Positions 35,306-46,594 of a stretch of DNA of 64,000 nt are shown in pieces. Position 1 is the stretch's first letter. Every line of letters begins with the position of its first letter. The stretch spans positions 744,001 through 808,000 of the forward strand of contig AP026138.1 in NCBI GenBank assembly GCA_030295235.1. The letters are read 5' to 3'. A model generated the notes under the pieces. That model saw only the letters and a list, made by a program, of their open reading frames with translations. It was not told where the DNA came from and did not search any database. Source of the stretch: Fistulifera solaris. Lineage: Eukaryota > Bacillariophyta > Bacillariophyceae > Naviculales > Stauroneidaceae. Position numbers and translations under genes: made by a program.

Positions 35306-35449
35306 TCCAGATTTTCTGCCGAATCCAGAATTTCTCGAACCTACAATCAACGCATGTACGAGCTATTACAACACAGAACAAATCCAGATTTTGTTCGAGC
35401 TCAGACTTTCGTTGAAGACGCAAAACTACCGATTCCAGATTTTCTGGAA
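35306..35449. repeat. Palindrome family D, short cluster D3
   Basis: Decayed palindromes start near 35306, 35323, 35382 and 35434. The last, TTCCAGATTTTCTGGAA at 35433-35449, is intact, and the last two are 52 bp apart, as in D1 and D2. The cluster forms the left border of array C; a further copy (CCAGAAATTCTGG, 36765-36777) forms the right border. Confidence 0.7.
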
Positions 35450-35454
35450 TTCAA

Positions 35455-36764
35455 CAGAATGCAAATGCTTTTCTACATTTCAATGAAAATTCAATTAGGC
35501 TTACGACGCTAAAAAAGAAGGACGAAATTCGTGCAAATGGGCTTTCGTGTAAACCTTAGACTTTAGAATGATGTTCATGACTGAAATGATGCTGTCGTGG
35601 TTCCCGTAAACCAACACTTTGGCCTACAGTACAAAATGCGAGAAGCGAACCGCAAGCATCTAGAATGAGTGAATGCGAACTCTGCATTGCAAATGCTTTT
35701 CTTCATTTTAATGAAAATTGAATGAGGCTTACGACGCTAAAAAGAAGGACGAAATTCGTGCAAATGGGCTTTCGTGTAGACTTTAGAATGATGTTCATGA
35801 CTGAAATGATGCTGTCGTGGTTCCCGTAAACCCACACTTTGACCTACAGTAAAGAATGCGAGAAGCGAACCGCAAGCATCTAGAACGAGTGAATACGAAC
35901 TCTGCATTGCAAATGCTCTTCTACATTTTAATGAAAATTCAATGAGGCTTACGACGCTAAAAAGAAGGACGAAATTCGTGCAAATGGGCTTTCGTGTAGA
36001 CTTTAGAATGATGTTCATGACTGAAATGATGCTGTCGTGGTTCCCGTAAAGCAACACTTTGGCCTACAGTACAAAATGCGAGAAGCGAACCGCAAGCATC
36101 TAGAACGAGTGAATACGAACTCTGCATTGCAAATGCTTTTCTACATTTTAATGAAATTTCAATGAGGCTTACGACGCTAAAAAGAAGGACGAAATTCGTG
36201 CAAATGGGCTTTCGTGTAGACTTTAGAATGATGTTCATGACTGAAATGATGCTGTCGTGGTTCCCGTAAACCAACACTTTGGCCTACAGTACAAAATGCG
36301 AGAAGCGAACCGCAAGCATCTAGAACGAGTGAATACGAACTCTGCATTGCAAATGCTTTTCTACATTTTAATTAAATTTCAATGAGGCTTACGACGCTAA
36401 AAGAAGGACGAAATTCGTGCAAATGGGCTTTCGTGTAGACTTTAGATTGATGTTCATGACTGAAATGATGCTGTCGTGGTTCCCGTAAAGCAACACTTTG
36501 GCCTACAGTACAAAATGCGAGAAGCGAACCGCAAGCATCTAGAATGAGTGAATACGAACTCTGCATTGCAAATGCTTTTCTTCATTTTAATGAAAATTGA
36601 ATGAGGCTTACGACGCTAAAAAGAAGGACGAAATTCGTGCAAATGGGCTTTCGTGTAGACTTTAGAATGATGTTCATGACTGAAATGATGCTGTCGTGGT
36701 TCCCGTAAACCAACACTTTGGCCTACAGTACAAAATGCGAGAAGCGAACCGCAAGCATCTAGAA
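35455..36764. repeat. Tandem array C, ~220-bp unit, 6 copies
   Basis: The word CGAAATTCGTGCAAATGGGC recurs at 35523, 35750, 35970, 36190, 36409 and 36630 (steps 219-227 bp). Units contain TTCATGACTGAAATGATGCT followed by GTCGTGG, CCCGTAAACCAACACTTTGG and AATGAGGCTTACGACGC. The first half of the unit is recognisably related to the CATGACT...CGTAAACCAACA part of arrays B1 and B2. The array is bounded by D-type palindromes on both sides. No coding content is seen. Confidence 0.88.
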
Positions 36765-36886
36765 CCAGAAATTCTGGATTGGGTGTATTTTGTCCTTTGT
36801 CCGTCACAATGATGTAGTCTAACCTTACCTGGTAGGTACACGCACGGCACCGCCAAGCAACATAACCAACGAGAACAACGTTGCCG

Positions 36887-38110
36887 ATGAATCATTCCCA
36901 ATATTTCACATTCCATCGAACAATCGCAATAAATTCTTTGCATAATATGAATTCAAGTGACCTAAACAGACGGAAGCGCCCTTCGGAAGAGTTGCACAAC
37001 GAATATGAGGGCTACACGTGGGATAAGGGCAATCCTTCGATCGATCGGGTCGACAGCAGCATCTCTGCGAAAGAGTTCTTTCAACGCTACATATCAAAAC
37101 GCCGTCCCTGTATCCTCATCAATTCATCCAAACCCAAAATAACTGCCCAGTTGATCTGTCAGGTCGCTGGTGATGCTGAAGTGCAAGTCGAAAGAAGAAC
37201 TGACGAAACGAAAACGTACGGACAGAATCGCAGTAAAGAATATCAGGTGAACCTTACGATCGACGCGTTCTGGAAGCATTTACAGGACGAAAAAGCTCGA
37301 GAACTGTACTATCTATCGACGCAAGAATCCGATGAAACTTTTTCGACACCTTGTCGACAGCTTTTGGAAGCGGGGCATATTTCTGCAACACTCGACTGGG
37401 CTGGTTCGCTCCTGTTGCAATCCTGTAATCTCTGGTGGGGTGCCTCCAAAGAGTCCAGCTCCGGCTTGCATCACGACTTTCATGACAACTTCTATCTCGT
37501 GCGGTCGGGTATCAAGCGCTTTCGATTGTTTCCGCCCAATTGCAATGTTTCCGTGTACGGTGAAATCGAAACGATTCATCGAAACGGATTAATATCGTAT
37601 CGGAACAATCCGACAAGAGCGGATGGTGTTCCGATAGCAAAGCGAGCCAAGCTGGATGACGAAAGTTCAGATGAGGAAGATTCCGATGAGGATCAGGCTT
37701 TCATCGGGAAGGGGTTTGATTATGAAAGTGACAACTCAGATGATTTCAAATTGGAAGATAATGAAAATGATGATTATGATGAACTAGTGGGGCATGATGA
37801 TAACGAAGATGGAGACTCTGATGCAAGTACCGATGGAAAGATGAGGGCGGAGATTGGTTCCGAGAATGCCCGACCCGATCACTTTTCTCCATTGCATCCC
37901 GATGAAGTAGCGGATCCTGGTCTCACCGTCGACATTCATCCTGGTGAATGCTTGTATCTACCTTGTGGCTGGTTTCATCATGTAACTTCACTCTGTTCCT
38001 CTGGTGAGTGTCACATGGCGCTCAACTATTGGTACCATCCTCCAGATCGTTTTGAATGCTTGGAAGATCCGTACTCTCACCGTGAAGATTTGAGTTCGGC
38101 GAAAACGTAA
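36887..38110 (+). CDS. JmjC/cupin-8 domain protein with acidic insert
   Basis: 407 residues from the ATG at 36887; a second possible start is at 36947. Predicted Fe(II)/2-oxoglutarate-dependent oxygenase of the JMJD7/tRNA-wybutosine-hydroxylase-like cupin-8 group. The domain begins DRVDSSISAKEFFQRYISKRRPCIL. LDWAGSLLLQSCNLWWGASK precedes the metal-binding HxD in GLHHDFHDNFYLV, and the distal His lies in PGECLYLPCGWFHHVTS. Between HxD and the distal His sits an insert of about 90 residues that is very rich in Asp and Glu (e.g. DESSDEEDSDEDQAF), which is unusual for the fold. No signal peptide or membrane segment is clear. Whether the substrate is protein or tRNA is unknown. Confidence 0.75.
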   Translation: MNHSQYFTFHRTIAINSLHNMNSSDLNRRKRPSEELHNEYEGYTWDKGNPSIDRVDSSISAKEFFQRYISKRRPCILINSSKPKITAQLICQVAGDAEVQVERRTDETKTYGQNRSKEYQVNLTIDAFWKHLQDEKARELYYLSTQESDETFSTPCRQLLEAGHISATLDWAGSLLLQSCNLWWGASKESSSGLHHDFHDNFYLVRSGIKRFRLFPPNCNVSVYGEIETIHRNGLISYRNNPTRADGVPIAKRAKLDDESSDEEDSDEDQAFIGKGFDYESDNSDDFKLEDNENDDYDELVGHDDNEDGDSDASTDGKMRAEIGSENARPDHFSPLHPDEVADPGLTVDIHPGECLYLPCGWFHHVTSLCSSGECHMALNYWYHPPDRFECLEDPYSHREDLSSAKT

Positions 38111-38645
38111 TGACTTTCATCGGAGCGTTGCTGATTTTAATTTCAGTAAGTTAGACTATTTCGCATGCTGTTTGCATTGTTTAGATTGGAGAAAAAAAGG
38201 AAAACTAGATTGTCGAATCATCATCTAGGAATTAGAAATTCACTTAACTTGTCCGCTTTTTCTTAGGTTCCGAGTTATGCAGCTTTCTTGAGGCATTGGA
38301 GGGAGATAGGTCTATTTTATATCGTTAGAAGTGTAAGAAAGGGGTCATTTTATTCTATTTGCGAATAGTCTTCGAGTCTTGCTTTTGTGGCAATATAGAA
38401 TAAGCTGTACCATTACTGGGGGGAGGCACTATGATGTTGAGAAGATCCGAAAAGCCAAAATGGAGGTGAAAGGACATTTCGACCTCATCGTCGTCCGTTT
38501 AACACCTTTTTATGATTGCAACGCATTATCGAAGTGTTTTATTGCAGTGATCATCTTCCTCTCTTCTTCTTTCTTCATCAGTTCTTCTCTATTCATCTAC
38601 AATAATTTACTCGTTCGATAACTATATGTCACATTCAACTGCACG
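38111..38645. other. Spacer, nothing recognised
   Basis: AT-rich presumed promoter of the large repeat protein; short pyrimidine-rich tracts occur near 38553-38590 before its start codon. No gene or repeat is recognised. Confidence 0.35.
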
Positions 38646-41600
38646 ATGTTTGGGATGAAGTTACTCGGCAGTACGGGAAAACGCACAAAAAGCGGTAGCG
38701 CATCCGTCGGAGGAGAAGTTGTCAAAAAGCAAGAAACGGAGGTGTATATTCGACCCGATGGCAAGAAAGTTCGACGCGTTAAAACGACAATTGTACGGAC
38801 GAAGTCGTCGGATAGCAATTCGGGTGATATCGCGCAAATGCGCAGCAGTTTAGCCAATACACTCGATTCCGGAAATTCCGTCAAACCCAAAGTCAATGCC
38901 TCCGCCACCGTTCACGGATCCACTCCCGCTTCTCGCGGTATCAAAGTAGCGCAATCTTTTACCGAAGGCGAAGTTTATATTCGTGCGGACGGAAAGAAAG
39001 TGAGACGAGTCAAGAAAATTGTTGACCCTAAATCAGTAAACGATCTCATCCCACCGGAAGCCGATAAGAAAGCATCTTTATCGGCTTCCCTTTCCAATAT
39101 GTTGAATTCTCCGGCTTCGCCCAGCGGCACAAAGAAAAGTGGTGCAGCGACGATAGGAGGAGCCCGAGTCCCAGAGGGTGAGATATACATTCGTCCCGAT
39201 GGAAAGAAAGTACGGAGAATTATTAAGAAGGTTGTGCCGGCGGACGAGGCAAACTCTGCCAAAGCATCCTTGACGGCGAAACTAGGAACTCCTACAAAGA
39301 GTGGAGCAGCAACCGTAAGTGGAGTACCGAGACCAGTGGAAGGTGAAATTTATATCAACAAAGATGGCAAAAAGTACGTCGCGTCCCAAAGAAATCGACC
39401 GCTTCTGTCGCGCCTGCCGGAGATAGCTTGGCGGCGAAACTGGGGTCCAGCATCAAAGCCGCTCCTTCCAAATCGGGCAGTGCCAGTGTGGGTGCGGTTC
39501 CGAATCGAAAAATTCCGTCGCGTGCCATTTCCTATTCCGAAGGAGAAGTTTACATCCGCGCGGACGGTAAAAAGGTTCGCCGTGTCAAGAAAAATCCGGC
39601 GTTGGGTGTTCATGCTTTGTCGCTGGCCGAAAAGGACCAAGCATTGTCCAATATGTTGGAAAATCCATCCGCTACTCCCGTCAAGGCGGGTAGTGCGTCG
39701 GTGGCCGGAGGACAAGTCGTGATCAAACAGCAAGTGGGGGAAATTTACATCAACGCCGACGGAAAGAAAGTCCGCCGCGTACGAAAGATTGTGACCAAAC
39801 CAAAGGATGGAGCTGCCACGCTTGCGGGACATATGGATGGAACGGCGAAAGTGGCCGGTCCCAGTGGTGCTGCGACGGTGGCCGGGAAGCCGCAAGAAGG
39901 AGAGATTTACATTCGAGCGGACGGCAAGAAAGTGCGGCGCGTCAAAAGAAGAGTGAACCGAAAACAACGACAAAGACCATTGCTATTGCCAAGCCCAAAG
40001 CGAAGGATGATACTTCATTGTCGTCGAATACCTCGCTGAACAAATTTAGCAAAAAGAAATCATCCGATGGTGCTTCCGTGACATCAACGACGTCGTTGAA
40101 TAAGTTCAAAAGAAGAAATCGTCGGATGGTGCTTCCGTCACATCGAAGACATCCGTCACTAAAGTCAAGAAGAAGAAATCCTCTGACGACGCTTCGGCTG
40201 TTTTGAAACCCAATGTACAAGGGAAAGCCACCAAGGAGGATGACGATGGATTCATTACGTTAACAATTGCGAAGCCCGATTCGAGTTCATCTGCGGAAGT
40301 CACCGGGGCTGCGGAGTCAGTCGATGGATCAATGTTACTTGACAGCTACCTAGGCAAGCTCAAGAAGTCAAAGAAGAAAGCGTCTGGTAGTGCCACAGTG
40401 ACCGGTGCAATCGAGAAAACGACAAAGACATCCAAGAAGAAGGCAGGCGTTCTTGCCGTTGGAGACGATGAATCGGTTGTCGCACCAACAATAGAAGAAC
40501 TCAAGACTGGGAAGAAGGCGAAAGACGACACTGCGCAGGATAAGCCTACAGAAAATGGCAGTGCTCTGGATGGATTTCTTGATAAAAGAGAGTTTCACGG
40601 AAAGGTAAAAGCGGGGCTGCGTCTGTTTCTGGAGACCAAGTTGCTAGTAAAAAGGGCCCCGCGATAGATCTGAGGGAAGAATTCAGAAAGCTAAGAGAGC
40701 TGCGAGAAAAGGCTCAGGCCGCTTCCAAAGCAGCCGAGGCTGTAGAAATGTCCGAGGATGACAAAGGAATAGCTAGCAAGTATGTAAAGATGAAGCAGAT
40801 GGGACTGCCTGACGACGCCTTGAAACATAAAATGGTTCAAGACGGAGTCACTGAAGGTATCATTTGTGGCGTGCTTGGATCAGTGAAAGCAGAGGTATCC
40901 GACATTGGAAGTCGACGCGCGGAAGAATCGGAAGAACCACTATCTAGTCCAGAACATCTAAAGCAGCTTGACAACGCGGAACAAGCTATTGCCTCAAAGT
41001 ACGAGAGAATGAAGAAAATGGGGCTCCCCGTTGATGCACTTCGGCATAAAATGACGCAAGACGACGTTTCTCCGAAGATCATTGCTGCTGTTATGGGTGA
41101 CGAAATCAAAAGGCAAACGATCCGCAGACAGCGCAAGAATCAAATCAATTGGCTACTTTGTCTGAGGACGAAGAGGGAATTGCGGACTATTACCGTGGCA
41201 TGGGACTGTCCGACGACGCCCTTCGCCAAAAAAATGACCCAGGATGAAATAGACTCCAAAATTATTGCCGCGGTCATCGGAGACGAAGCGAAACATGTAG
41301 CAGAATCGTCTACTACTTCGCCGCTCTCTGCAGAAGAGGAAGTGATCACGAACAGCTACAGTAAAGTGCAGCAAATGGGATTGCCTGACGATGCAGTTCG
41401 ACACAAAGTGGCGCAAGATGGCGTCACACCAAAGCTTGTTCCTACTACTATGGGTAAAGAATGCAGTGAACCTACGCCCCTACTCTCAGAAAAGCGCGAT
41501 GAGTCTAAGGACGCTGTTCAGGAACAGTCGTCTCAGGATGAAGTCGACACAGCAGTTGCAGCTGCACCCGCTTTGAGTCTATCAGCAAGCGTTGAAGAGC

Positions 41601-44596
41601 AACCTCAAATTAGCAGCAATCCTCTTTCAACCACTGGTGCAGCCTTATCGAACGATGAAGAAGCCATTGCTGAAACTTACCGTAAGATGAAGAAAATGGG
41701 CCTACCTGAAATTGCAATTCGACACAAAATGGGCCAAGACGGAGTAAATGATAGAGTGATCGCTGCAGTATTTCAAGAATCGATGCCCGAGCCTGCATCT
41801 GTTACTCCCGTCCCTGATTCTAATAAAACCGACGGAACCACACCAACGTCTGATGAGGAAGCAGTCGCTGACAATTATCGCAAAATGACGAAGATGGGTT
41901 TACCAGAAGAAGCCGTCAGACACAAGATGGATCAAGATGGTGTCAGTGACAAAGTTATTGCTTTGGTTTTCGGTGAATCAACTTCTAATCCAGGTGGGCC
42001 AGCGATTGGTCCTGTGTCGACAACATCCAACTCTAGTCTAAGCGAAGAAGAAGAGGCATTAGTCAGCCAGTATGCGAAGATGAAGAAGATGGACATGCCA
42101 GAGGAAGCCATCCGTCATAAAATGATGCAGGACGGCGTTGACTCGAAAATCGTGTCAACCGTCTTCGACGAACAGCCGACCGAGAAGCTAGTAGATACTT
42201 CGAAGCGTTATGCGTTGAGCGTTGATGGGCCAAAGGAAGAACACATTCTAAACGAAACGTTTGAGGTTGCGCTCGACCACGGAGAACGGACGGAGAATGG
42301 TAAAAAGAAGTACGAAACGAAGTTCATGTCATTAGAAGACATCGCACGACTTTCAGGACAGAGCAAAGAAGCTTTAGAGCAGTTAATAAAAGACAAGAGA
42401 AAGAACTCGGAGAAAATCCCCAAGTTTGTTTTGCAGCCTCTTGCAGACGATGAACCGTCGGAAGGTGACATGTTTGAAGTTGAGGTACCCCGTACAAAAC
42501 GAGGTGAAGGAGGGGCCGATTTTACTGCTGCCAATCCAAAGCTGAAAAACGCCGACCCGCAAAAAACTTAGAGAGGTTCAAGATGGTCAGGAAGTTGTGG
42601 GATCTGACTTAGCGAACGCGGCTCGCGCTGTTTCGGCTCTGGGTGAAAAAGATGTGTCTGCGCTACTTGCACAATTGCAACAAGGCGATATGGGTGCATT
42701 ACTGAAGAAAATGCAGAAGTTAGAAAAGCAACTTGCCCAGGCTGGTATTGCAATCGCCGAAGATATCGATTACGACGAAGCCAACAAGAAGGTCGCAGAA
42801 ATAGCCGCCCGCATGGCCGAAATCGGTGGAAGTGACGTCACGCATCCTGATAAAGAAGTCCAAAACCGTCTTAGAGAAGAGTATTTTAAGCTCGAGCAAG
42901 AGATGGAACGCTATAGCACTGCTTTGAAGCTCACTGAGGAGTATCAGGCGGAACAAGAGCGAATGGAACGTCTCTGGGAGGAAGCGAATGATGGACCCAA
43001 CGAAATTGCTCTTCGTAAGATTCGCCGTCACATGCCAGTCAAGATCAGAAACATGAGTGAGGCTGAATTGACGAATACCCCTTCTCCAAATGGAAAGTTT
43101 CTTCCTCAAGCCATGGCTAAGAAGTTTAAGCGCACGAATATCTTGCAGTTGCTCCGTGTAAATCCCGACGACATAGAACGAATGCACCCCGCCTCACTGG
43201 AAGGTATGCGTGTGACAGGACTTACTCTAACAGAGCGGCGAGCAATTTACGCTCATCTCAAACCGTTGGGACCAAAGTGGGAGAAAAACAAAGCGGAAGC
43301 GATGACGAAGAGGAAGCATGAATGGTTTAAGATGCTTAAGTTGAACTTCAAAGAGAATGTTGCGCCATACCAACGGCATGTCGATCAATACGGACCACCC
43401 GAAAACCACGTCGGTTGCCCATTGATAGGAAAACAATGCCCCATCAAAGCAGACAAAGTAATCGATTATGACGGGGATTATGGCTGGACTCCCGAGGCCG
43501 AGTACGAGGTTTCACAAGTGACGAAAGCAGATTCTGACGACCCTGGTGCAAAGGCCATGCAAGAAGCTCGTGAGCTTGCGCGCGAAAAGAAAGCGAACGA
43601 GCGCGCTGATTTGCTCAAGAAGCACTATAAAGGAAAATTATTACAAGTTTCCAAAGCGAGTGGAAGTTGCGAGTCAATGGATGAAACAATGGATAAAATG
43701 GAGTTTGCCATTGGTCGCTGGATTCAATTCATTATTGAAAAGGAAAGGATGAATCCGAAGCGGACAAGAAGAAGGAAGTTGCCAATTTCACCGATACACT
43801 CAACGACATCAAACTGGGTATACTGGACTACTGCAAACGATCGGGTATGCAAACTTCTGGAAAGAAAACTGCCGGCGGTGATGGGCCCGATATCCGAAGT
43901 GCTATCGAATGTGGTCTTGCCGTGGAGGTGTACGAGCATGGTCAAGAGTTCTTCAAGTTTATCAAGAACCGACTAACAGAACTTGATGCCAGAGACGCCC
44001 GTGTGGAAAAAACTATTGAACTGTTAGAGACGATGCTTTCTGAATTGAATGAAAAGAACAAGAGCACACTTGCCAGCCTCGGTGTACCATGCCCGGACAA
44101 GTCCAGGAAACTCAAGAAAGCTGCGGAGATTCGAAAAGAGATTGAAGAGAAGATGCAGCCCAGCGAAGAAACACCCGCAGAGGAAGATTCACCAAGTCCC
44201 AGAGGCCCACATGGTGGCGGGGGCCGAGGTGGTTTACTCGGAGAAATAGCTGGCCGAGGAGGTCGCGGTGGCTTTTTGGACTCTATCAAGGGTGGCCGCG
44301 GAAGAGGCGGCGGACGTGGTGATCTTCTTGCAGGCATTGCTGGACGGGGAAGAGGCGGCCGTGGTGCCGGGGGCGATGGGGGCGGCCGAGGAGGCCTCCT
44401 TGCTGCTATTCAAGGCCGAGGTGCAGGTGATGCTGGAGGCAGAGGAGGTCTTCTTGCTGCCATTCAAGGCCGAGGTGCTGGCGATACCGGAGGCCGAGGT
44501 GGTCTTCTTGCTGCAATTCAAGGTCGAGGTGCCCCAGATGCCGGCGGCCGAGGTGGTCTTCTTGCTGCCATTCAGGCTCGCGGAGGCGGAGGTTAA
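38646..44596 (+). CDS. Very large repeat protein: basic modules, WASHC3-like helices, RGG/WH2-like tail
   Basis: About 1,984 residues once six single-base frame breaks (near 39376, 39947, 40102, 40617, 42553, 43745) and one compensating pair (41108, 41232) are counted. Part 1 (residues 1-440): seven modules E(V/I)YIRxDGKKVRRVKK separated by KSGAATVxG-type linkers. Part 2 (about 705-1175): seven ~37-residue helical repeats, e.g. YRKMKKMGLPEIAIRHKMGQ followed by DGV, resembling the CCDC53/WASHC3 motif of the actin-regulating WASH complex. Part 3 (1180-1850): charged coiled coil with SEAELTNTPSPNGKFLPQAM. Part 4 (1855-1984): Gly/Arg tail with seven RGG(L/F)L-x2-I motifs such as GGRGGLLAAIQGRG, which echo the WH2 actin-binding core. 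No signal peptide or membrane helix. I do not recognise the whole protein; a cytoskeletal scaffold is my inference. Confidence 0.7.
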
Positions 44597-45007
44597 AGTG
44601 GACGATATTATTGGTATTTATCGCTTCAATAACAATGCCACACATCAACATGGGCTTCGAAATTCATTTGGCTCTTTCCTTGCGTCGTCACGGGCAACCC
44701 TGCCCAACCGTAGAAGAGGAGGCATCATCTTTTCACATCGAAACACATTGACCTTTCATGAACAAAAGGCAAAATAATTTTACATACAAGTACTTGCTCC
44801 GTAACTGATATAAGAGAAGAGAACTTACTTATCAAATCAAAATAGATAAACTAAGGATATCAGATCTATTTTTAGTTAATCGGCTCAATGGATAAAAACC
44901 AGCTTCATGGCACTTTCATATTCTGCTTCTTGAACAAGGACTAAATTAGAGAAGACTGTGTGAAAGGAAACAAATTAAATTCAGAAGTATATTAACAAGG
45001 AAAGAGC
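44597..45007. other. Convergent 3' spacer
   Basis: Lies between the 3' ends of the large repeat gene and the Cys-rich membrane protein gene. AT-rich presumed 3' UTRs; nothing else is seen. Confidence 0.3.
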
Positions 45008-46089
45008 TTAAGAGACAAGGGCATCGGAAGCAGCAGACAGGTTGATTTGGGCTCGTGACAACTTTGTTCGCAAGTAGTAGACGTATCCGGCAAGCAGAAC
45101 GGACAAAGTGGTGAAGAGACCGATTGCCACGGCAGCCGCCTTACTCTTGCCCCTGCTCGACGTTCGAATCACACCGTCGTTACGAATAACTTTTACACCT
45201 TCAATGTAGTTGCAGGAAGATTCGTTGGGATAATCGATGTTCATGCGGGTCTCGCATTTTCCAGAAACTTGATAAACGTTCGGGCACACTTCTCTGCTTT
45301 GCGCGTAACCATTGTCGTTCGTTTGCGAGCAAGCTAAGCATTTTGTGCTAACAAGGGAGCTGGAAGAATACGGAAGCGCATATCCCATCGCATTGTAGAA
45401 CATATCTGGACCGTTTTGAGAGAATGTAGTGCACGTGTCATCAGTGAAAACTCCCAATCGAATTTCGCCGCCTTGATCGGCGCAATAGGGCCCGATGTAA
45501 TACACAGTCTGGTCGTAGTTATTGTTGAACTGGAATTGTTGGCACTGTGTGTATTGTTGTGCCTGAAACCCCTGGTTCTGGCCGTACTGTTGACAATCGT
45601 ACTCGCTGAAAGCCTGATAACAGCCCGTCCAGCAGTCCTCCGAATTTCCGTTTCCACATTGGTTGTTGCACATTTCCTGGGCGTAGCCGCACTTCTCGTC
45701 TCTTTCCTGAGCAATCGTTTGCATGTAAGATTGCAAGAATGTACTCATATCGACAATATAATCACCGTACTTGGAACGACAACCGACCGACTTTTCGTTG
45801 CTGCAATCATCCGTAGGGCACAATCGGAAGCGAGCCAGTCGCTTGGTCATGACTCGAACGTTGCTGCCTGCATCAGCATTGGCGTTCCATTGTTGAATGT
45901 GATGACATCCTTGGAATTTGATAGAATACTGATTCAGGAAATTGAAACTGTTATCTTGCTGTTGTAACTCACGGTCTGCGCCGGCGGCCGCCAGCAACTC
46001 ACGACCCTGCGCCGAATTTGCCGAGATACCGGCAGCGATGCTGCTACCGATAGAGATGGCGACAGTCAAAAGGGAATTGATAGAATCAT
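45008..46089 (-). CDS. Cys-rich single-pass membrane protein, unknown
   Basis: About 360 residues. The ATG at 46089 gives a signal peptide (MILSIPFLTVAISIG) if the T-run near 46072 has lost one base; the frame itself has no ATG near its start. The ectodomain has paired cysteines in RLCPTDDCSNEKSVGCRSKYGD, CGYAQEMCNNQCGNGNSEDC and TKCLACSQTNDNG, and is rich in Gln and Asn (QQYTQCQQFQFNNNYDQ). One membrane helix near the C-terminus (AAAVAIGLFTTLSVLLAGYVYYL) is followed by a short cytoplasmic tail with KLSRAQ. The layout fits a surface or secretory-pathway protein of the kind common in diatoms. No known domain is recognised. Confidence 0.68.
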
Positions 46090-46594
46090 TCTTCGTTTGT
46101 TCTTGTTCGAATGCTTTGAACGAACCTTTATTGTCGAGGAAGATGCGCGCGATGTTTGTGTTTTTTAGTGTGCGGCGATTATCAATCGACGTTTTGATGA
46201 GCGATTTCTCTTAAGTCCAAAACCACATCTCTCATTGCTACCTACGGGCATGTAGATTCGAAACACGTGATGTATAGAAGGCAATGAAATGAATTACCCT
46301 AAATAAAGCGTGCCGATTATGTCGCATCACCACCAGACAAAGTGATTTCTCGACTATCGCGTAAAGAGAAGAACACTTTTTGGCTTGTACCTGTATAACC
46401 TTATGAATTTTCGAAATACGACTCAGTTGATTATCAGTCCCGGAAAGTTTCCATTGACGTTCGATGAGGCCAAAGAGCGAAAATAAACTTCTAAGTTTCA
46501 TGTCGTTAATTCTAACGATTAAGGTGCTTTTGATTCCGTCAGATTTCATCGAAGTAGACTAACAAGAGCGTAATATGTATTCATTACTCAGAGT
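46090..46594. other. Spacer between the Cys-rich gene and SEC3
   Basis: Both genes are on the minus strand, so this holds the upstream region of the Cys-rich gene and the 3' end of SEC3. No repeat or gene is recognised. Confidence 0.3.
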
